In this document: in pieces, positions 1 to 15,388 of the stretch | How the letters are laid out: every line of letters starts with the position of its first letter | Numbering within the stretch: the stretch's first letter is position 1 | NCBI GenBank assembly: GCA_029216955.1 | Contig: JANAVB010003400.1 | Span: 15,358,731-15,422,730 of the forward strand | Length of the DNA: 64,000 nucleotides | From: Iris pallida | Taxonomy: Eukaryota > Streptophyta > Magnoliopsida > Asparagales > Iridaceae | Direction of reading: 5' to 3' | Notes under the pieces: generated by a model | Databases searched by the model: none | What the model saw: only the letters and a program-made list of their open reading frames with translations | Told to the model about the DNA's origin: nothing | Translations under genes and position numbers: made by a program

Positions 1-1385
1 TAGCTCGAAAATGACGTAATTTATTATCTCATGATAATCTAGGTAGGAATATAATATGATGGACCTTGATGTAGAATTTTGAGATAGAGATGTGGTAAAG
101 ATTGGGAATGAAATCAAGAGATCAATATTACCAATTAGAAACGATCACACATAGAGAAATATTTTGGATATAAATAATTCATAGATGTATTTCCTCTGAC
201 GAGGATATTCGAGGTCGACATAGTTTGAGGACTTGGATAATTTTTGGTTATTGGTTCTTGAGACGTTTTACTTTAAGACTGATGTTAAATTTAGGAATTG
301 AGTAATGGAGAAGAGATTTTAACTGTATGCGATGATGATACGAAAATGAACAAGATATTTTAAGAAAATGGCTAGGAACAGATAGAACACAAGAATTTTG
401 AGTTATAGAAATCTAGAGATTTTATAAAATTTTAAAGTTAAGAAGAATAATATTTGAAGGTGTACGTTGAAGGAAATATGAAGGTTGATTTTATAATGGA
501 GAATAAGTTTTGTAAGGCCTAGTTGTTTACACGAGGAGATTAATTTAAACAAGTTCAAGGATTTCATAAAACTTGATTTAGAGGTTTCGGATCTAATTTA
601 GGACAAGGTGGAAGAATTTGGATTTAAAGATGATTAAGTGGTTAGTATTGAGTGCTAATAAATAAAAGGGTATGCTTCATGAGTAATATTTTGGAATTTA
701 GGAATTGAGCCTATGATGATCATAACAAGGTCCAATCTTCATAACGAAAGGGTATAAATTCTTGGTGGTAGTCATATAAAGGTTGATTTTCATATTTGGA
801 CTTATGAGATAAAGATATGATTGACAAATGATGATTAGATAAGCTTGATGGTATCAGAGAGAGATGATTAACTTGACTTTCCTATGAAACCTTGTCTTTT
901 GTTTTTCCTATCAAAAGGAGGAAATTGACTTAATCTATATCTTTGAATTATCCTTTAAAGGTTTTCAATATCATTGAATTCTAACTCCCTTGATCATGAC
1001 CAATTGACTTTGGTCATCTTTTCTTATCGTATTAATATCCTGGGTCGTACTCAATTGAATTAAATTTAATTGTGACCTAGATCTCCATCCTTGGATGCTC
1101 GTGCTCAGACTTCGATGACTTTGTTCCCCATCTTTCCTAAATCTTAATTTATCCAAAAATTGATCAACTTAGATCGTGTCGAGACTAATTTTTTTTATAT
1201 ATATATCGTGATTGGATTTCAAGGCTATTGACAGTCATGCTTTAAACTTTTGATTTTGATCATCTTTAGAATAGTAACGTTTTATAGTTAATTCCTAGTT
1301 GTTTTTTGATAATTACCAGTTTTCATATAGGATGATAGACTGTCTTACAGTCCGATGATTTATTGTTTTCCTTATCTTTTCCAGT

Positions 1386-1940
1386 ATGGCACCCATGACC
1401 AGAGTCTGTCCCCAATGCACAGCTGCAGTTCCGAATGAGACCGAGATTGTACTTTCCCCTTCCATTGCTCAGGTGGTGTTAGCAGCCTCACCGAAGAGTT
1501 TTCCTCCATCTCCTATCCTTCAGGAGAGGACTGCAGTTCAGTCGGAGACTAAGGGCCTTCCTTTGCCTCCTGGAGTGGTACCCCATGCCATTCCTGATGG
1601 GGCTCAGATTTACAGACTTCTTCAGGATGTGTGGAAGGTACAGAGATTTTAGGCTAAGCTTATGAGAGAGCAGAGTCACAGTATCCAACTGTTGTAGAAC
1701 TTTATACATTTAAGAGGGGAGCCTAGTCCCAAGAGAGCGAGGAGCAGTGTATACCCAGAGCCTCAGGAGTATCCCGGCTTACTGTAGGATGCCTGGTCAC
1801 ATGTGGGACTGCTGTAGGAGGAGACATAAGTTGTGCTTATTTTGTGGATCAGCTGCACACAAGATACGAGACTATCCTACTGCACCTGCCCCTAGTCGAG
1901 GCATATCTCTAGGAGAGAGTTCCAGCTACCAGACCTAGTA
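1386..1940 (+). pseudogene. Ty3 gag remnant with degenerate zinc knuckles
   Basis: Two short open stretches in different frames (1386-1652 and 1747-1938). The second contains a first knuckle ending GHMWDCC and a second reading CLFCGSAAHKIRDYP. This is the CX2CX4HX4C pattern of retroviral-type nucleocapsid knuckles, except that the last cysteine of the second knuckle has become tyrosine. The proline-rich first stretch resembles a gag linker. Frame changes and stops show it is not functional. A chance resemblance is possible for the first stretch but unlikely for the paired knuckles just upstream of a polypurine tract. Confidence 0.5.
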
Positions 1941-2204
1941 GAGGTGAGCTCTTGACCTATACATTATCCTGTCTTGATGATTACTGTACCCTGCCATATT
2001 GTTTATATGTTTTGATACCTTATGACTACTTTTGATCTAGTATGACTATAATGGCTAGACGATGAGGCCCAGACAGATATTACCTGCCACAACCCTGTAT
2101 GATATCTTTCCAACTACATAATTTAGATAAGTTTTCTTAAGAGTATGATTGTTGGTGGTTTGACTAGAAAGAGTACGACCACTTTAATTTTGAGGACGAA
2201 ATTA

Positions 2205-2222
2205 TTTTAAGGAGGGTAGATT
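2205..2222 (+). other. Polypurine tract before a Ty3 3' LTR
   Basis: A purine-rich run (TTAAGGAGGGTAGATT) directly precedes a TGTCAC LTR start. It follows a GAGGACGAAAT motif, a combination common at the 3' end of plant chromovirus internal regions. The same GGAGGGTAGA core precedes the 3' LTR of the Tekay element at 53742, which supports the reading. Confidence 0.65.
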
Positions 2223-3120
2223 TGTCACAGTCATTTTTCTAATTAAGGGTACTCTAGTTATTATGTGCTAATTTAATTTTTTTATTAATTAAATTGATTG
2301 TTGTGTAGTTTGGATTGGTATTTTGGTAGGACCAAGATGGTATAACCGTAGTCAACCTTGATTAGAAGCCTAATAATATAATTAGATTTATTATTGGCTT
2401 TTTATATTTAGTTTAGAATTATTATCTATTTTTAAGAATTATTTAATTCATTTTTAGCTATTTTTCATTAAGCCTTTAAAGCCTTTTGTCAATGGGCCTT
2501 TTTAGCAACTTAAGTGTACTTGGCCCATGACTAAACCCTAACCCTAATACCCCAATGCTTAGCCGGCCAAACAACAGCAACGCCCCCTTCTCATTGTTAA
2601 GAAACCTAATCTCCTTCACAAATCCAAAATCCTAGTTTTTTCCTTCTCTTCCAAAGGCCCGTTCTCTCGTTTCTCAACCAAATCCTTCCAAACGAAGTGC
2701 GTTATGACCGTTGGGAGGAGAGAAATCTGCTAGAGACTTGCTAGCGAGGGATCGGAGGTGTTTGACCAGAGGAAAGCGGCATCAACAAGTTTTGGAGGCT
2801 TGTTTCATTGAGTTTGACACTCAATAGGTAAATTTCCTTAAACATCTGTTAAATTCCATTTTTTTTATTTGTAAATGCATCCATATAGGTACCCCAGACC
2901 TGTGCATGAAGTTTAGGAGGTTTGTGATTTCGTTTGATAGTCGTAATGGACATGTGTCGTTCCTATGGAACACGTGTTCGACGAAATACCACTTACAACT
3001 GAAAAGTGTTATTTTTCGATTCTGTTTTCACAAATTCCTTGCTAATATTATTTCTAACAATTTTTGTGAAGACGGATCTGGAATATACATGATTTCAGTG
3101 TCCGAATCGGACACGGACAT

Positions 3121-3155
3121 GCATGCACGAGGCCCATGCACGGCCTCGTGCATGC
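3121..3155. repeat. Perfect 14-bp inverted repeat in LTR
   Basis: Arms GCATGCACGAGGCC and GGCCTCGTGCATGC are exact reverse complements separated by a 7-nt loop. It sits in the GC-rich block of the LTR. Confidence 0.85.
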
Positions 3156-4010
3156 CCTGCTGTATGTGCGTCATAACTCGACGCACAGGGCTCCGTTTTA
3201 CGTAAAATTTTATGGCACGTGGGGGCAACCTCTTCCCACATGCTCCTAAAATTTTACGATGTTTCATGGAGCATGCGCGGAGAAATCTTACGCGCACGGT
3301 TCATCCCGTACTGTGCACGCGGCTGAAAAGTGCCGTTGACACGGCCTTCGTACGAGAACACGACGCGTCGAAGACCCGTTCGAGGAGCACAGCACGTAGT
3401 CCTATACCTGGACTACCCAGGGACTCGATCCCGAGACACGGCGTGGCTTGTGTCGCGAGCCACGTGGCTCGACATGCGTCCACGGGCATGCACGCGCGCG
3501 CGCACATGCCGCACAGGATCCGCGTGTCCTGTGTCACGTAAACACGATGTGGTGTCATGTCAGTGTATCCTAGACCTAGCACGGGACCCTACCTAGCTAC
3601 GTGCACGAGCACGAGGCTTCTCGTGTTGTGTGCAACGTCCAATCGGGCGAAATGCACGTACACAACACGCGTATCCGGTTTTTCGATACGCACTCCGTGG
3701 ACACGATAATGACACGGGTTCGACCCCGTGAGTACCCGAGCACGTCACACACATAGACACCTTCGTGTTTGCCAAGTTTCGCAGGTTCTAGTTGGATATT
3801 TTGCGATTTGGGTCTCGAGTTGAGTTTTCGGGTTTCGAATATATATATATTGAATTGATTCTTGTAATAATTTGATTTCCTGAGATTTTAGTAATAATTT
3901 TTGAGTTTATAACAGGTTAATTAGGTTCTGAAATTGAGGGGAGTGGTCGTTGGGTTTATACCCTATTTTATCTACTATTTATGTATATATTTGGGGTTTT
4001 TACTCTTTAC

Positions 4011-4136
<126 letters not shown>

Positions 4137-4263
4137 TCATATATATAGCTATATTTATATAAATAGATACATTGGTGAGTTAGTCGAGATGCGTAATCTC
4201 AGAGTCGAGTTTCATTCCCCTTCAAGTGACCAACTTCCTTTACTTATATGTGTATTTGTGTAT

Positions 4264-4266
4264 ATG

Positions 4267-4341
<75 letters not shown>
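4264..4341. repeat. (AT)n microsatellite
   Basis: About 75 bp of nearly pure AT dinucleotide repeat. Adjacent non-repeat sequence (4136-4263 and 4342-4490) shows no recognisable feature. Confidence 0.9.
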
Positions 4342-4343
<2 letters not shown>

Positions 4344-4496
4344 CTTTATGATAGATATATGTATATATGTATATATATATGATATAGTCTCATAGTTTAA
4401 TAATTAGCTATTGTTCTCAGTTTTGAACCCTCACAACAGCCCCTTGTCGACACACAACCACACAAACCTCTTTTCACAAGTAAGGTTAGGTATATA

Positions 4497-6653
<2,157 letters not shown>

Positions 6654-8111
6654 ATATATACCACTCAGAAAAAGTTTCGTCCTCGAAACTCAAAACAAAA
6701 CTCATTCCCAAAACTTCAACCGACTTTTCATAAAACTTCTCAACGATCAACTTGCACATTTAATATTTCTCCGCAATCTCTCGATTGATTCAAGTAATAT
6801 GCCATCTCGTTATAGTATCCCAATTGATTCAACATAGTTTACCATCTTTGATCTTTCCTCCGACACTCGTGCAAATCCTTTAGCACATGATAATTCCCCC
6901 CTTGGCTTCGTTTGAATTCAGCATATCACTTAGTTGGAATCATACACATATTTTAGGCGTCCCCGAAATACATGCATTTCAGCCAAGTTCAGTGATAGAG
7001 AAAGCGAACGAGCTACGGTGTAACTTCCTTTCCGAACATCAGTAATTCTTTTTGAGCATCTCGTATAATCCCACTTGTTTATTCAATATTCCAACCAACT
7101 AATAAAATAATAGATGTTGTCAATTCCAACTCGAGAAATTTTCCACAATCGATTTAAAATTTTCCCAAAGCATTCCGACTTAGATGTATCAAGTATTCCT
7201 TTCAAGTTCATTGTCATCCATGCCACCAAAGTTGATAAATCCTATAGCCACATTTCATTTCAATATCCGATTCTCATCGATCAATTCTTGTATTCGTCAT
7301 CGTTCGCATCCATACACTTTGTTTCAACTTGTAAATTTCCTGATCATAATCCATCTTCCAAATCGCACCATCCACTCTAGTTACATTTCTTGTTGTACCA
7401 AAATATATTTTTCTTAATGATAAGCCAAAATATTATCCTCTCGTATAAGCAACTTTTATATCCAGCAACATTAATCCTGAGGGTCATTCCTATTCACATT
7501 CGCCGATCTCGGCTACATGTACTATCCAATTCCGTCGTCACACTTATCCTCAATTCTTATCCGGTCAATAAAATTATTCCCAACTGTCTCAAAGCACTAC
7601 CATCAATTTTACGCAGCTCAATATTAATCAACCAAATCCAACCAGTTCTAACAATTTCCAGTATTCCAACAAAGGCAACTCAATTTTCGACGTTCCAACA
7701 AGGCAACCAAATTTTCGAAACCAACATGATCCGTCATCCCATCCAATATTATAACATCAAATTTCCCAATATCCATTCCATTCCGAAGCCTACCTTCCAA
7801 CATATCTTACTCATTCCGACTAAACACACGCAACACCAATAGGGACATCCTACGGTTTTCCAACAGTCAACTTAGCATTCAGTCAAGTCTCTATGGTCAG
7901 CTAATCTAAGCTAAACCAAACATTCAGTTAGCTCACATGAGATGAGTAGCTATCAGGAACATACTTATCTCTTATCTTAGAGGTAACCAATTCTTATCAT
8001 AGGGGCAACTCTATGGTCTGACCAACTTAGGGACATGGGATACCACCCCAATCTTATGAACTTATTCCCAACACGGACAACTGAAGAACATAGCCAACCA
8101 ATCTGAACTTA

Positions 8112-8254
8112 AGTAACCAACCAACATTCTAGACAACCAACCGACACTCTAGTCAACCAACCGACATTCTAAGCAACCAACCGACAATCTAGGCAACCAA
8201 CCGACAATCTAGGCAACCAACCAACAATCTAGGCAACCAACCAACAATCTAAGG
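8112..8254. repeat. 20-bp tandem repeat, about 7 units
   Basis: Units of the form CAACCAACCRACAATCTAGG repeat head to tail with a few substitutions, strongest from 8150 to 8252. Confidence 0.85.
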
Positions 8255-10094
8255 TTAAGCCTTTCTACCCGTACTCATACTCCGGCCACATCCTACGAAG
8301 TCTCATTCTAGACTTACCCGCAACCGACCAATTCTATCCGACAATTCCATCCAACAATTCTTATGGGTCAATCCCGAGGCTGTCATATAAAACTTCTCAA
8401 TCGAATATCCAAACTTTCAATTTCTACTTGTATAGACATAGCATCCATTTGATCCAACTTGTATCCCCATATCGTACTCAAATTGTCTATTCAATCGGGT
8501 CAACTATTCTGAATCATAATCCAGCATTGTTACCTCAATATTTTATCACTTACGATCTCCTCCTACGGTCTCTTCGCGACATATTCATTTTCCACATTCT
8601 TAGATCATCGATATGGTCCGTACTCTCTTAACCAACGAAATAGGACAACTATATAATCATATTTCTTCCGAGGCATCAATTATAAATTTTTCTAGCACCA
8701 ACACGGTCATCTCTTAGCAATTCACGTTAATCATCAATATTCGTTTCGCATCATCTCCTTGTGATTCCATAAGAAGTTCACTATTCATGCGCCGATCCAA
8801 TTTCTATAGCACCAATCATCTAGCATTCGTATATCGGTCATCTTAGTGGATATAACATAACTCATTAGCTAAGTTATAATCCAACAATTATATATTTCAC
8901 CCAAACTTGTTATTCAAGCGACAACATCATCTATCGACAGGGTCTATTACATATCGTTGCACCTCGATACTTATTTGTATCCCAGCCATTCGACTCTTGT
9001 AAGGAACATCTACTCTTTCATGCATCAAAGGACAAGTACTCATTCTCTATGCCTCAAAATAGTCAAGGATCATAACTTGTTAATTCGGGACACATCAAAT
9101 TCTCTCAAGCACAACTGCACCACGTGCTAAGATCATCTATTTTTCAAGCCCATTCTCTAACTTTTCGGTTGATGCAACTTTCTGCATCTTCTAAATCATT
9201 CGCAACATCCCGATAAGCGTCTAACATCACCATCAGTTCTGTCGATATCCAGCATGCAATTTCTTTTACTCAATTCCAACATCGTTCAATATTCGGTCCA
9301 TAGTTATTCTCGCAAAATCTTTCGATAGCAACACCACAACATCATTACCAAGCCTACAATCCTTATTTTACCCAACTGATTCAAGTACTCGCATGAATCT
9401 AAAATTCGTTTCCTTCCCAACCAAGGCATTAATTTCATATTCTCAATTCTCTTATTACCCAACATAATGCTAACCGGTATGGTCTAGCGATGACTCATCC
9501 GAACACATCAAAAATCTCACAACGGGTTGTCCGACTTAACAATCAGGGGACACACCTAGCCAACATGTATCAATCGTAAGCTCAGCTACGATTTGATACC
9601 ACCCAATACCTTATAGGTAAAACAATCACAAAATCATAAACAGATCAAGGGTCAAGGGACATCTTATCACGACGAGGGTATATGTAATATACCACTCAGA
9701 GCTCAAGCCATTCCGACACAATATTCCTTCGCATCAAACCAACGTCCAACATGGACAATCCATCCCACAGTAGTTATGCTGACCACAAATACCGATTCAA
9801 GATTCTGTCGATTCCCATTCACTGAAATCCATGCACATTCTGTTCCAACATACCATGCCATCACCCACGGTCAATTGTTGCATAACAATCGACTCAAAGA
9901 ATCCCACACATAAGACATCCAGCATACATCACAAACTTATTATAGCATCGCATCATTGTTATTCTTTTTGGTATCTTTTAGAAATTCAACAAGCACACAT
10001 ATCATAGCCCACATATTTAGACTTATTGTATGGAACACCCAGTAAGAGGTTAGAATGATCAACGGACTTTCAGTCAAGGGAACAACTTAGAATA

Positions 10095-10265
10095 TTTTGG
10101 AAGCAACACAGAATAATCGCAGAAGCACTATGAGTCATCATAGAGGCAACTTTGATTTCATCGCAGAAGCAACTTTGATTCACCGCGGAAGCAACTTTTG
10201 AATAATCGCGGAAGCAATCTTTGAATCATCACGGAAGCAGTTTAGAATCATCTTAGTAGCAACAT
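10095..10265. repeat. Degenerate repeat of about 29 bp near the PBS
   Basis: Five or six diverged copies of a unit containing ATCGCGGAAGCAACTTTGA, ending about 45 bp from the primer-binding site. Its position corresponds to the 5' leader of the element. Confidence 0.7.
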
Positions 10266-10309
10266 TGATTTGAAACAAATCGAATAAGAAACCAAGGACG
10301 TAAAGCCGT

Positions 10310-10321
10310 GCTCTGATACCA
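10310..10321 (-). other. Primer-binding site, initiator tRNA-Met type
   Basis: The minus strand reads TGGTATCAGAGC, a 12-nt exact match to the standard plant PBS complementary to initiator tRNA-Met, three nucleotides from the LTR end. Confidence 0.9.
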
Positions 10322-10324
10322 TTA

Positions 10325-11740
10325 TGTCACGCCCCGATCCCGGAGGATCGAAAACTAGCCACTGGGAGTGATGCCGTACAAGTCTAGATTGTACTTGTAC
10401 AAGGCAAAACCATTACAGTTCCTGGTATTTCTCAGAAGACATCGACAACGCAGCAGAACCAAGCAGATAAATTGAAGTCACACAAGATATTGAAGAAATG
10501 TATCTCTTTTATTGATAATCATAATGGATTACAAGACTTGCAGCGGAATACAGAGTTTATATTTGATTACAAGACTCTTGAATAGCCAACTGAATGTATA
10601 CACTTGCCCTTCAGGCTACAAATGAATATACCGACTTCCTTACAATGAACTAGCCAATTTGGCTACAATCTCACTGGTACAACTGAGTTCTACTGTTCCA
10701 TACATTATATCCCGTATAGCAGAAGACATCATCTTGAAAAAAGAGCTTCTGCACACCCATCCGATTCATCGATGCCAAGCACTGATTCACAGAATTTCCC
10801 CCAAGCAAACACCTGTAATATTGCCCACAACGTGGGTCAGTACATCATCAATGTACTGGCGAGCGGTGCTGGCCCAACTCACCTAAGAAGACAACTCTAA
10901 GTAATCATGTTACAGAACATTATTAGCAGTGGTCTTTCTTGTTGCCTTAGGGTCAATTTCATGTTATAGCAGACAAGAAGTAAAGCATGCAAATCTCATA
11001 GCCAACATAATTTAAAGCATACTGTTATCACCCTTTGGTGATTCTTACCCACGGTCGTGTAGCCATCCCTGTACGTTTATAATACTTACTCTACCTGCAC
11101 AAGACATTGTTAGGAACAATATCATGATTCAATATAAATATCACCGTTCAGGTGATTCTTACCAACAGCCGACATCCTTTCCTGTATTTGAGTAATAACT
11201 TACTCTGCCTGCATAAGACATCATTAGCACCGGACCTATCTATATGAAGGTCACTGGCTACACGCCATCCTGGACCGTCTTACAGGTATACAGCACCCTT
11301 GCCAGTGCAGGTAGCTAGCCCCACTGCAAGTCCTGTATACCGTGCTACTACTTCAGCACTGCTACTACTTCAGCATTGGTTTTCCCTAGGACGAACCGGG
11401 TTCCATGGCCCAGGAATACCGTTCGAGAAACCACCTTGTCGACAAGTTGTCCATGACCATGCAACTATATGCAACTTATCTAAGAAGAAAACATATAATG
11501 CATGATAAGGAAAACTAAGTAATTTAGCCACCATTCTCATTCATATTGCCATCTTGCCTTGAGCCAATGCTCATATTATCATCTGCCCAATCCAGGGTCT
11601 TGGCGTAATCAACATTCTACATCGGCGACAGGATAATAGAATGTTGTTACCCAATCCTTTTGCCACATCTTTGATACCATACATCTTTCCAACCAAACTC
11701 AGTGTACTCACCGCCAATTCCTGGGACTTAGCCTCTGTTT
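10325..11740 (-). repeat. 5' LTR of the minus-strand element, truncated
   Basis: Collinear with 4764 to about 6197 with few differences. Homology stops abruptly at 11740, so roughly the first 450 bp of this LTR (minus-strand sense) is deleted. For that reason no TSD can be read. Confidence 0.8.
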
Positions 11741-11787
11741 ATAAGAATGCCATGAGATATGTATGTCCATGTGCCCAGTGAATGTAC

Positions 11788-13973
11788 TGTCACGCACTAG
11801 TCCCAAGTTATGTAGGACTAGAAATACGTAACCATGCTAGCCGATTTATATATGAAGACTACTCCAATATATAAAACCTACAAATACATGTGTATGTTGT
11901 ATATGCAGACTAGCTCATAGCTATATTAATATCACAGTCACATACAACATCTATATCTCACCCATAGAATAAATAAAATGACTAATCAAATAGTATGAAC
12001 AAAATGAAATATGAAGTAGTCTAAGAGAAATAAAATAGTTCGGTGGAGGCAAATTCACTACCAAATGACTATGACAAAAATAGAGCCTGACCTCCAAAAT
12101 AAAGAAAATAAATAGTAGCAACTAAATAAGACCATCAATGAAGTAATAAAAATTGAAGGGTAAGACCTTCTCGACTGCAGATAATGAATTGAGTCCTAGT
12201 CTGTACTCCTAAGGATAATCCTGATCATCTATACCTGGAAGAAAACTAGGTCCTTAGAGGAATGTAACAAGATACAATAACATGCTATGATAAATACTAT
12301 AATAAATAATCATAAGATCTCATAATCATTCTATGTGAAATATGTACTTTGAGGACCGTCGCACGCATGTGCTCCCTAGCTAAAAATGGGATTGATATAA
12401 TTCCCGCTTGGGAACTAGGGGCCAAAAGTGCATATTCATCGAATGTTAGTGGTCAAATATAAATTTAGGGTCATCTCACGCACGTCTCTGGCAGAGCTTA
12501 CGTGTTACAAAAGGAAATGTACATAGTGGCCTGTACGCTTAATAACTATCCTCCCCACCCCATGCCCTTATCAATGTCGTATCCAAACACAATATATCTA
12601 ATAACTCTATGGATTCTAATATGACTTTCTAATTGCAGTTATATCCTATTTTTCGTACATCCTATACGTATCGATGGTCAGTCAAATATGTAAGTATGTG
12701 TCCTACATGAGACTCATAACTCGTAAAACAAATCTGTCAAGGTAGAAGGAGATATTAAAAAAAAAACCTCGCACTCATGGGGTGGTTTCTTAACTCTAAG
12801 TCAATATGTATAACAAAAATAAAAGACACAGACGAATTTCGTCGTTGCACCCAAGTCTATATATATCTTAGACGCACAATTTAATAGCATATAGAGAAAA
12901 ATTAATATGTAACATGCTGAAATAAATATACATAATCAGTAATCATAGCAAGGTATAATTGCCTGGAGATACTATGGTGATTTGAGGACGTCTAGAAGGT
13001 GAACACTTCAAGTCAACAAAAGTTGAAAATATGGAAGCAAAACAAACGTCTTCAGATATTGAAATAAACATCACCAACTTTTTCAAAATGGGTTAAAAAA
13101 GTGAAGATAGTCTATCCTAAGTCCAATTTGGACACAGAGGCAAAAAATAACATTTTTTGGTCAAAATAGGGTTCGTATGTGGGCTCATTTTGCACCAAAA
13201 AATTGTACCAGAGTTAAATGTTTCCAAATTCAGCAGAATATATGTCTAACAAGACCAGAATTATGATTCAATCTCAATGGTATGTCCAGAAATGGATTTT
13301 GATGAGCCGATCATAAAATGCATGTAGAAACGAATGTAGGGCCCACAAAATGGCAATTCGGTCGACTATCTCAGAATCTGATGAAACTTGAGTCACAAGA
13401 CAAGTCTATACTACAAGTCCAATGATAGAAGTCTCGTCACGACACGACGAACACACACGAAGTAATTGGAAATTTCAAAAAGTGTCGATATGGTGATTTT
13501 TGACAGATACAGGTCAAATTCATCGCGCACAAGCGATCAATTCGAATTTCGTCAAAGCCCACATGTCCACGTATACTGTACACAACTTTTGATGCAATAT
13601 GGTGTTGTCTAGTTTGTCGGAACGGATCCCGTATCAATAGAAATCATAATCTTAATCTATCAAACCATAACTAATTCAAATTGTAGTATGTATATCTATC
13701 AACATATCTATATAAATATAATAACAGTAATGAACTAAAATCCATAAAAATATTAACTTCAATAATATTTGAATAAAATCATTATAAGTTTTATCATAAA
13801 TAACTTCTATTTATTATTTTATTATTAGTTTATTTTATAATTATATAATTGAATCATTTAAATTTATTTGGAAACTATTTCTCTAATATGATTTGAACTC
13901 TATTATTTTTTAACTTATTACTTTAAAAAACAAAATTTTGACATGCAGAACGTGGTGCTTACAACATATCCAC
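11788..13973 (-). mobile_element. Second minus-strand chromovirus-like LTR
   Basis: On the minus strand it starts TGTAAGCACCACG, just after an A/G-rich stretch (CTAAGGTGGATATGT) that could be a decayed polypurine tract. It ends CTAGTGCGTGACA. The termini and length of about 2.2 kb fit a chromovirus LTR. No matching second LTR is seen and the flanking 5-mers do not match, so it is probably the 3' LTR of a truncated element whose internal part lay to the right. Confidence 0.5.
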
Positions 13974-15388
13974 CTTAGAAAAAAATTCAAAATTTAATTT
14001 CTGTCATAGATCTATGATCCTCGATTCGTTATCTAAATTTTGAAAAATCCTACTAATGTATTAGTTATCATTCTGATATCCTCTAAACACTTTAAAATTT
14101 TACAATATTATCTTACCAAAAGATTCATCAACCACATCAATACTCACTTTTAACAATTTATTGTCCAACAAAGAATCAATTTTTTTCAATCAATAATCAA
14201 ATTCGACAATACAACTTCTACTTACCTTCGATCACACAACTCTCTAAACACAAAGTTAGCATAAGATTATACTACCGAAGTCGATCCTTCTGAAATTTGT
14301 CTAATAATATTTATCCTTGAAAACTTTAATATATATCCATTATGTAGCCTCTAGTACATCTTAACTACCCAAGTAATCAAAATTGAAATAAAACTATGGG
14401 GCTTCCTACGATATACTTAGTCCTAGTAAATCCTAATTGCGAATAAGGACTTATCTCCTAAAATCCTATCACTCATTCACAGGCTCGTATGGTACGACTA
14501 ATCTTAATACCACAACGAGTTCACAATCTTTTTCGAAAACTGACCTTCATGAACCACCATAAAAAAAATTCACGACTCCTCGCTCCCACTTTTAGAATAC
14601 AACTACATGGTCAAGTCCAACCTATGTCGCAACATCGATGATAGTGCGCTATTTAGATCTCAATTATAATCTTCATCCAAATATTTATTAATATTTTAGT
14701 CACAAATAACATCTTGCTCATTTATAACAATTATACCACTTACAAATCCAACAAATATATTTAAATCAAAATTCAGGAACATAGCGAATTTAAAAAACAA
14801 ACTAAATTATCTACGATCTATGGTTAGCCTCTAAAAATATCTACATCTTCATTTTAGAAACCATGGTGCTGAATAGATAGTCGCCTAAAATTGTCAACAT
14901 ATCTAGTCAACATTGGAGAAAGTACAAGTTTAAGCCAACATGATACAAGTACAATATAAAGCAAGTAGAATATTAAACATGATGACCCAATAGCAGTAAA
15001 ATATAGACTGTATGCACAAGTAAGACATGTACAAAATGAATTGACATAAGTAAGGAACATGATAAGAATAATATAAAAAAGAATATACACTAAGTGCTCT
15101 TATGTCTTTGGAAGCCAACTTTGGATACGTGAATCAGGCTTACGTAAAAACGATAGGAAAGGACTCCCACCTATAAACGGAAGAAATATTAACAATGGGC
15201 TAATATCCACATGTATAATAATCGTACTTTCCCAAACCCCAATCTTAACATCAATAACACTATCATGATAATAATGGTAAAACACAATCATGAAAACAGT
15301 ACACAAAAACAAGTAATCATGAACATAAATAGATCACTCTACTCTCATGTATGTAAACAATAAAGACAAGAAAGGTAAACATGCATAG
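13974..15388. other. AT-rich degenerate sequence, no gene recognised
   Basis: Follows the LTR at 11788-13973 and may be remains of its internal region. Short ORFs at 14854-15312 on the minus strand have no recognisable motif. Confidence 0.4.

Larger units (their letters stand above)
1..2222 (+). mobile_element. Degenerate internal region of a Ty3-type LTR retrotransposon
   Basis: AT-rich sequence with no intact ORF. Assignment rests on the 3' part: a gag-like stretch with two degraded zinc knuckles (about 1744-1880), then only about 270 bp later a polypurine tract and the TG start of an LTR. In a normal Ty3 element more than 3 kb of pol separates the gag knuckle from this tract, so pol has been deleted or was never present. 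Positions 1-1385 show nothing I can recognise. The left part of the element is outside the window. Confidence 0.5.
6654..10309 (-). other. Non-coding internal region of the minus-strand element
   Basis: No recognisable retrotransposon protein on either strand. Near the 3' LTR (about 6665-6690) the minus strand carries a TTTCGAGGACGAAAC motif like that before chromovirus polypurine tracts, but the tract itself is poor. Two tandem-repeat patches (8112-8254 and 10095-10265) are listed separately. The plus-strand ORF at 7390-7842 has no recognisable domain. Confidence 0.5.

Noticed and set aside
3715..3735. GGTTCGACCCC resembling a tRNA B box
   Set aside because: No A box or cloverleaf could be built around it. 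It lies in a GC-rich LTR block with several similar strings.
8112..8254. CRISPR-like regularity of 20-bp units
   Set aside because: Units abut without unique spacers. It is a simple tandem repeat in a plant element.
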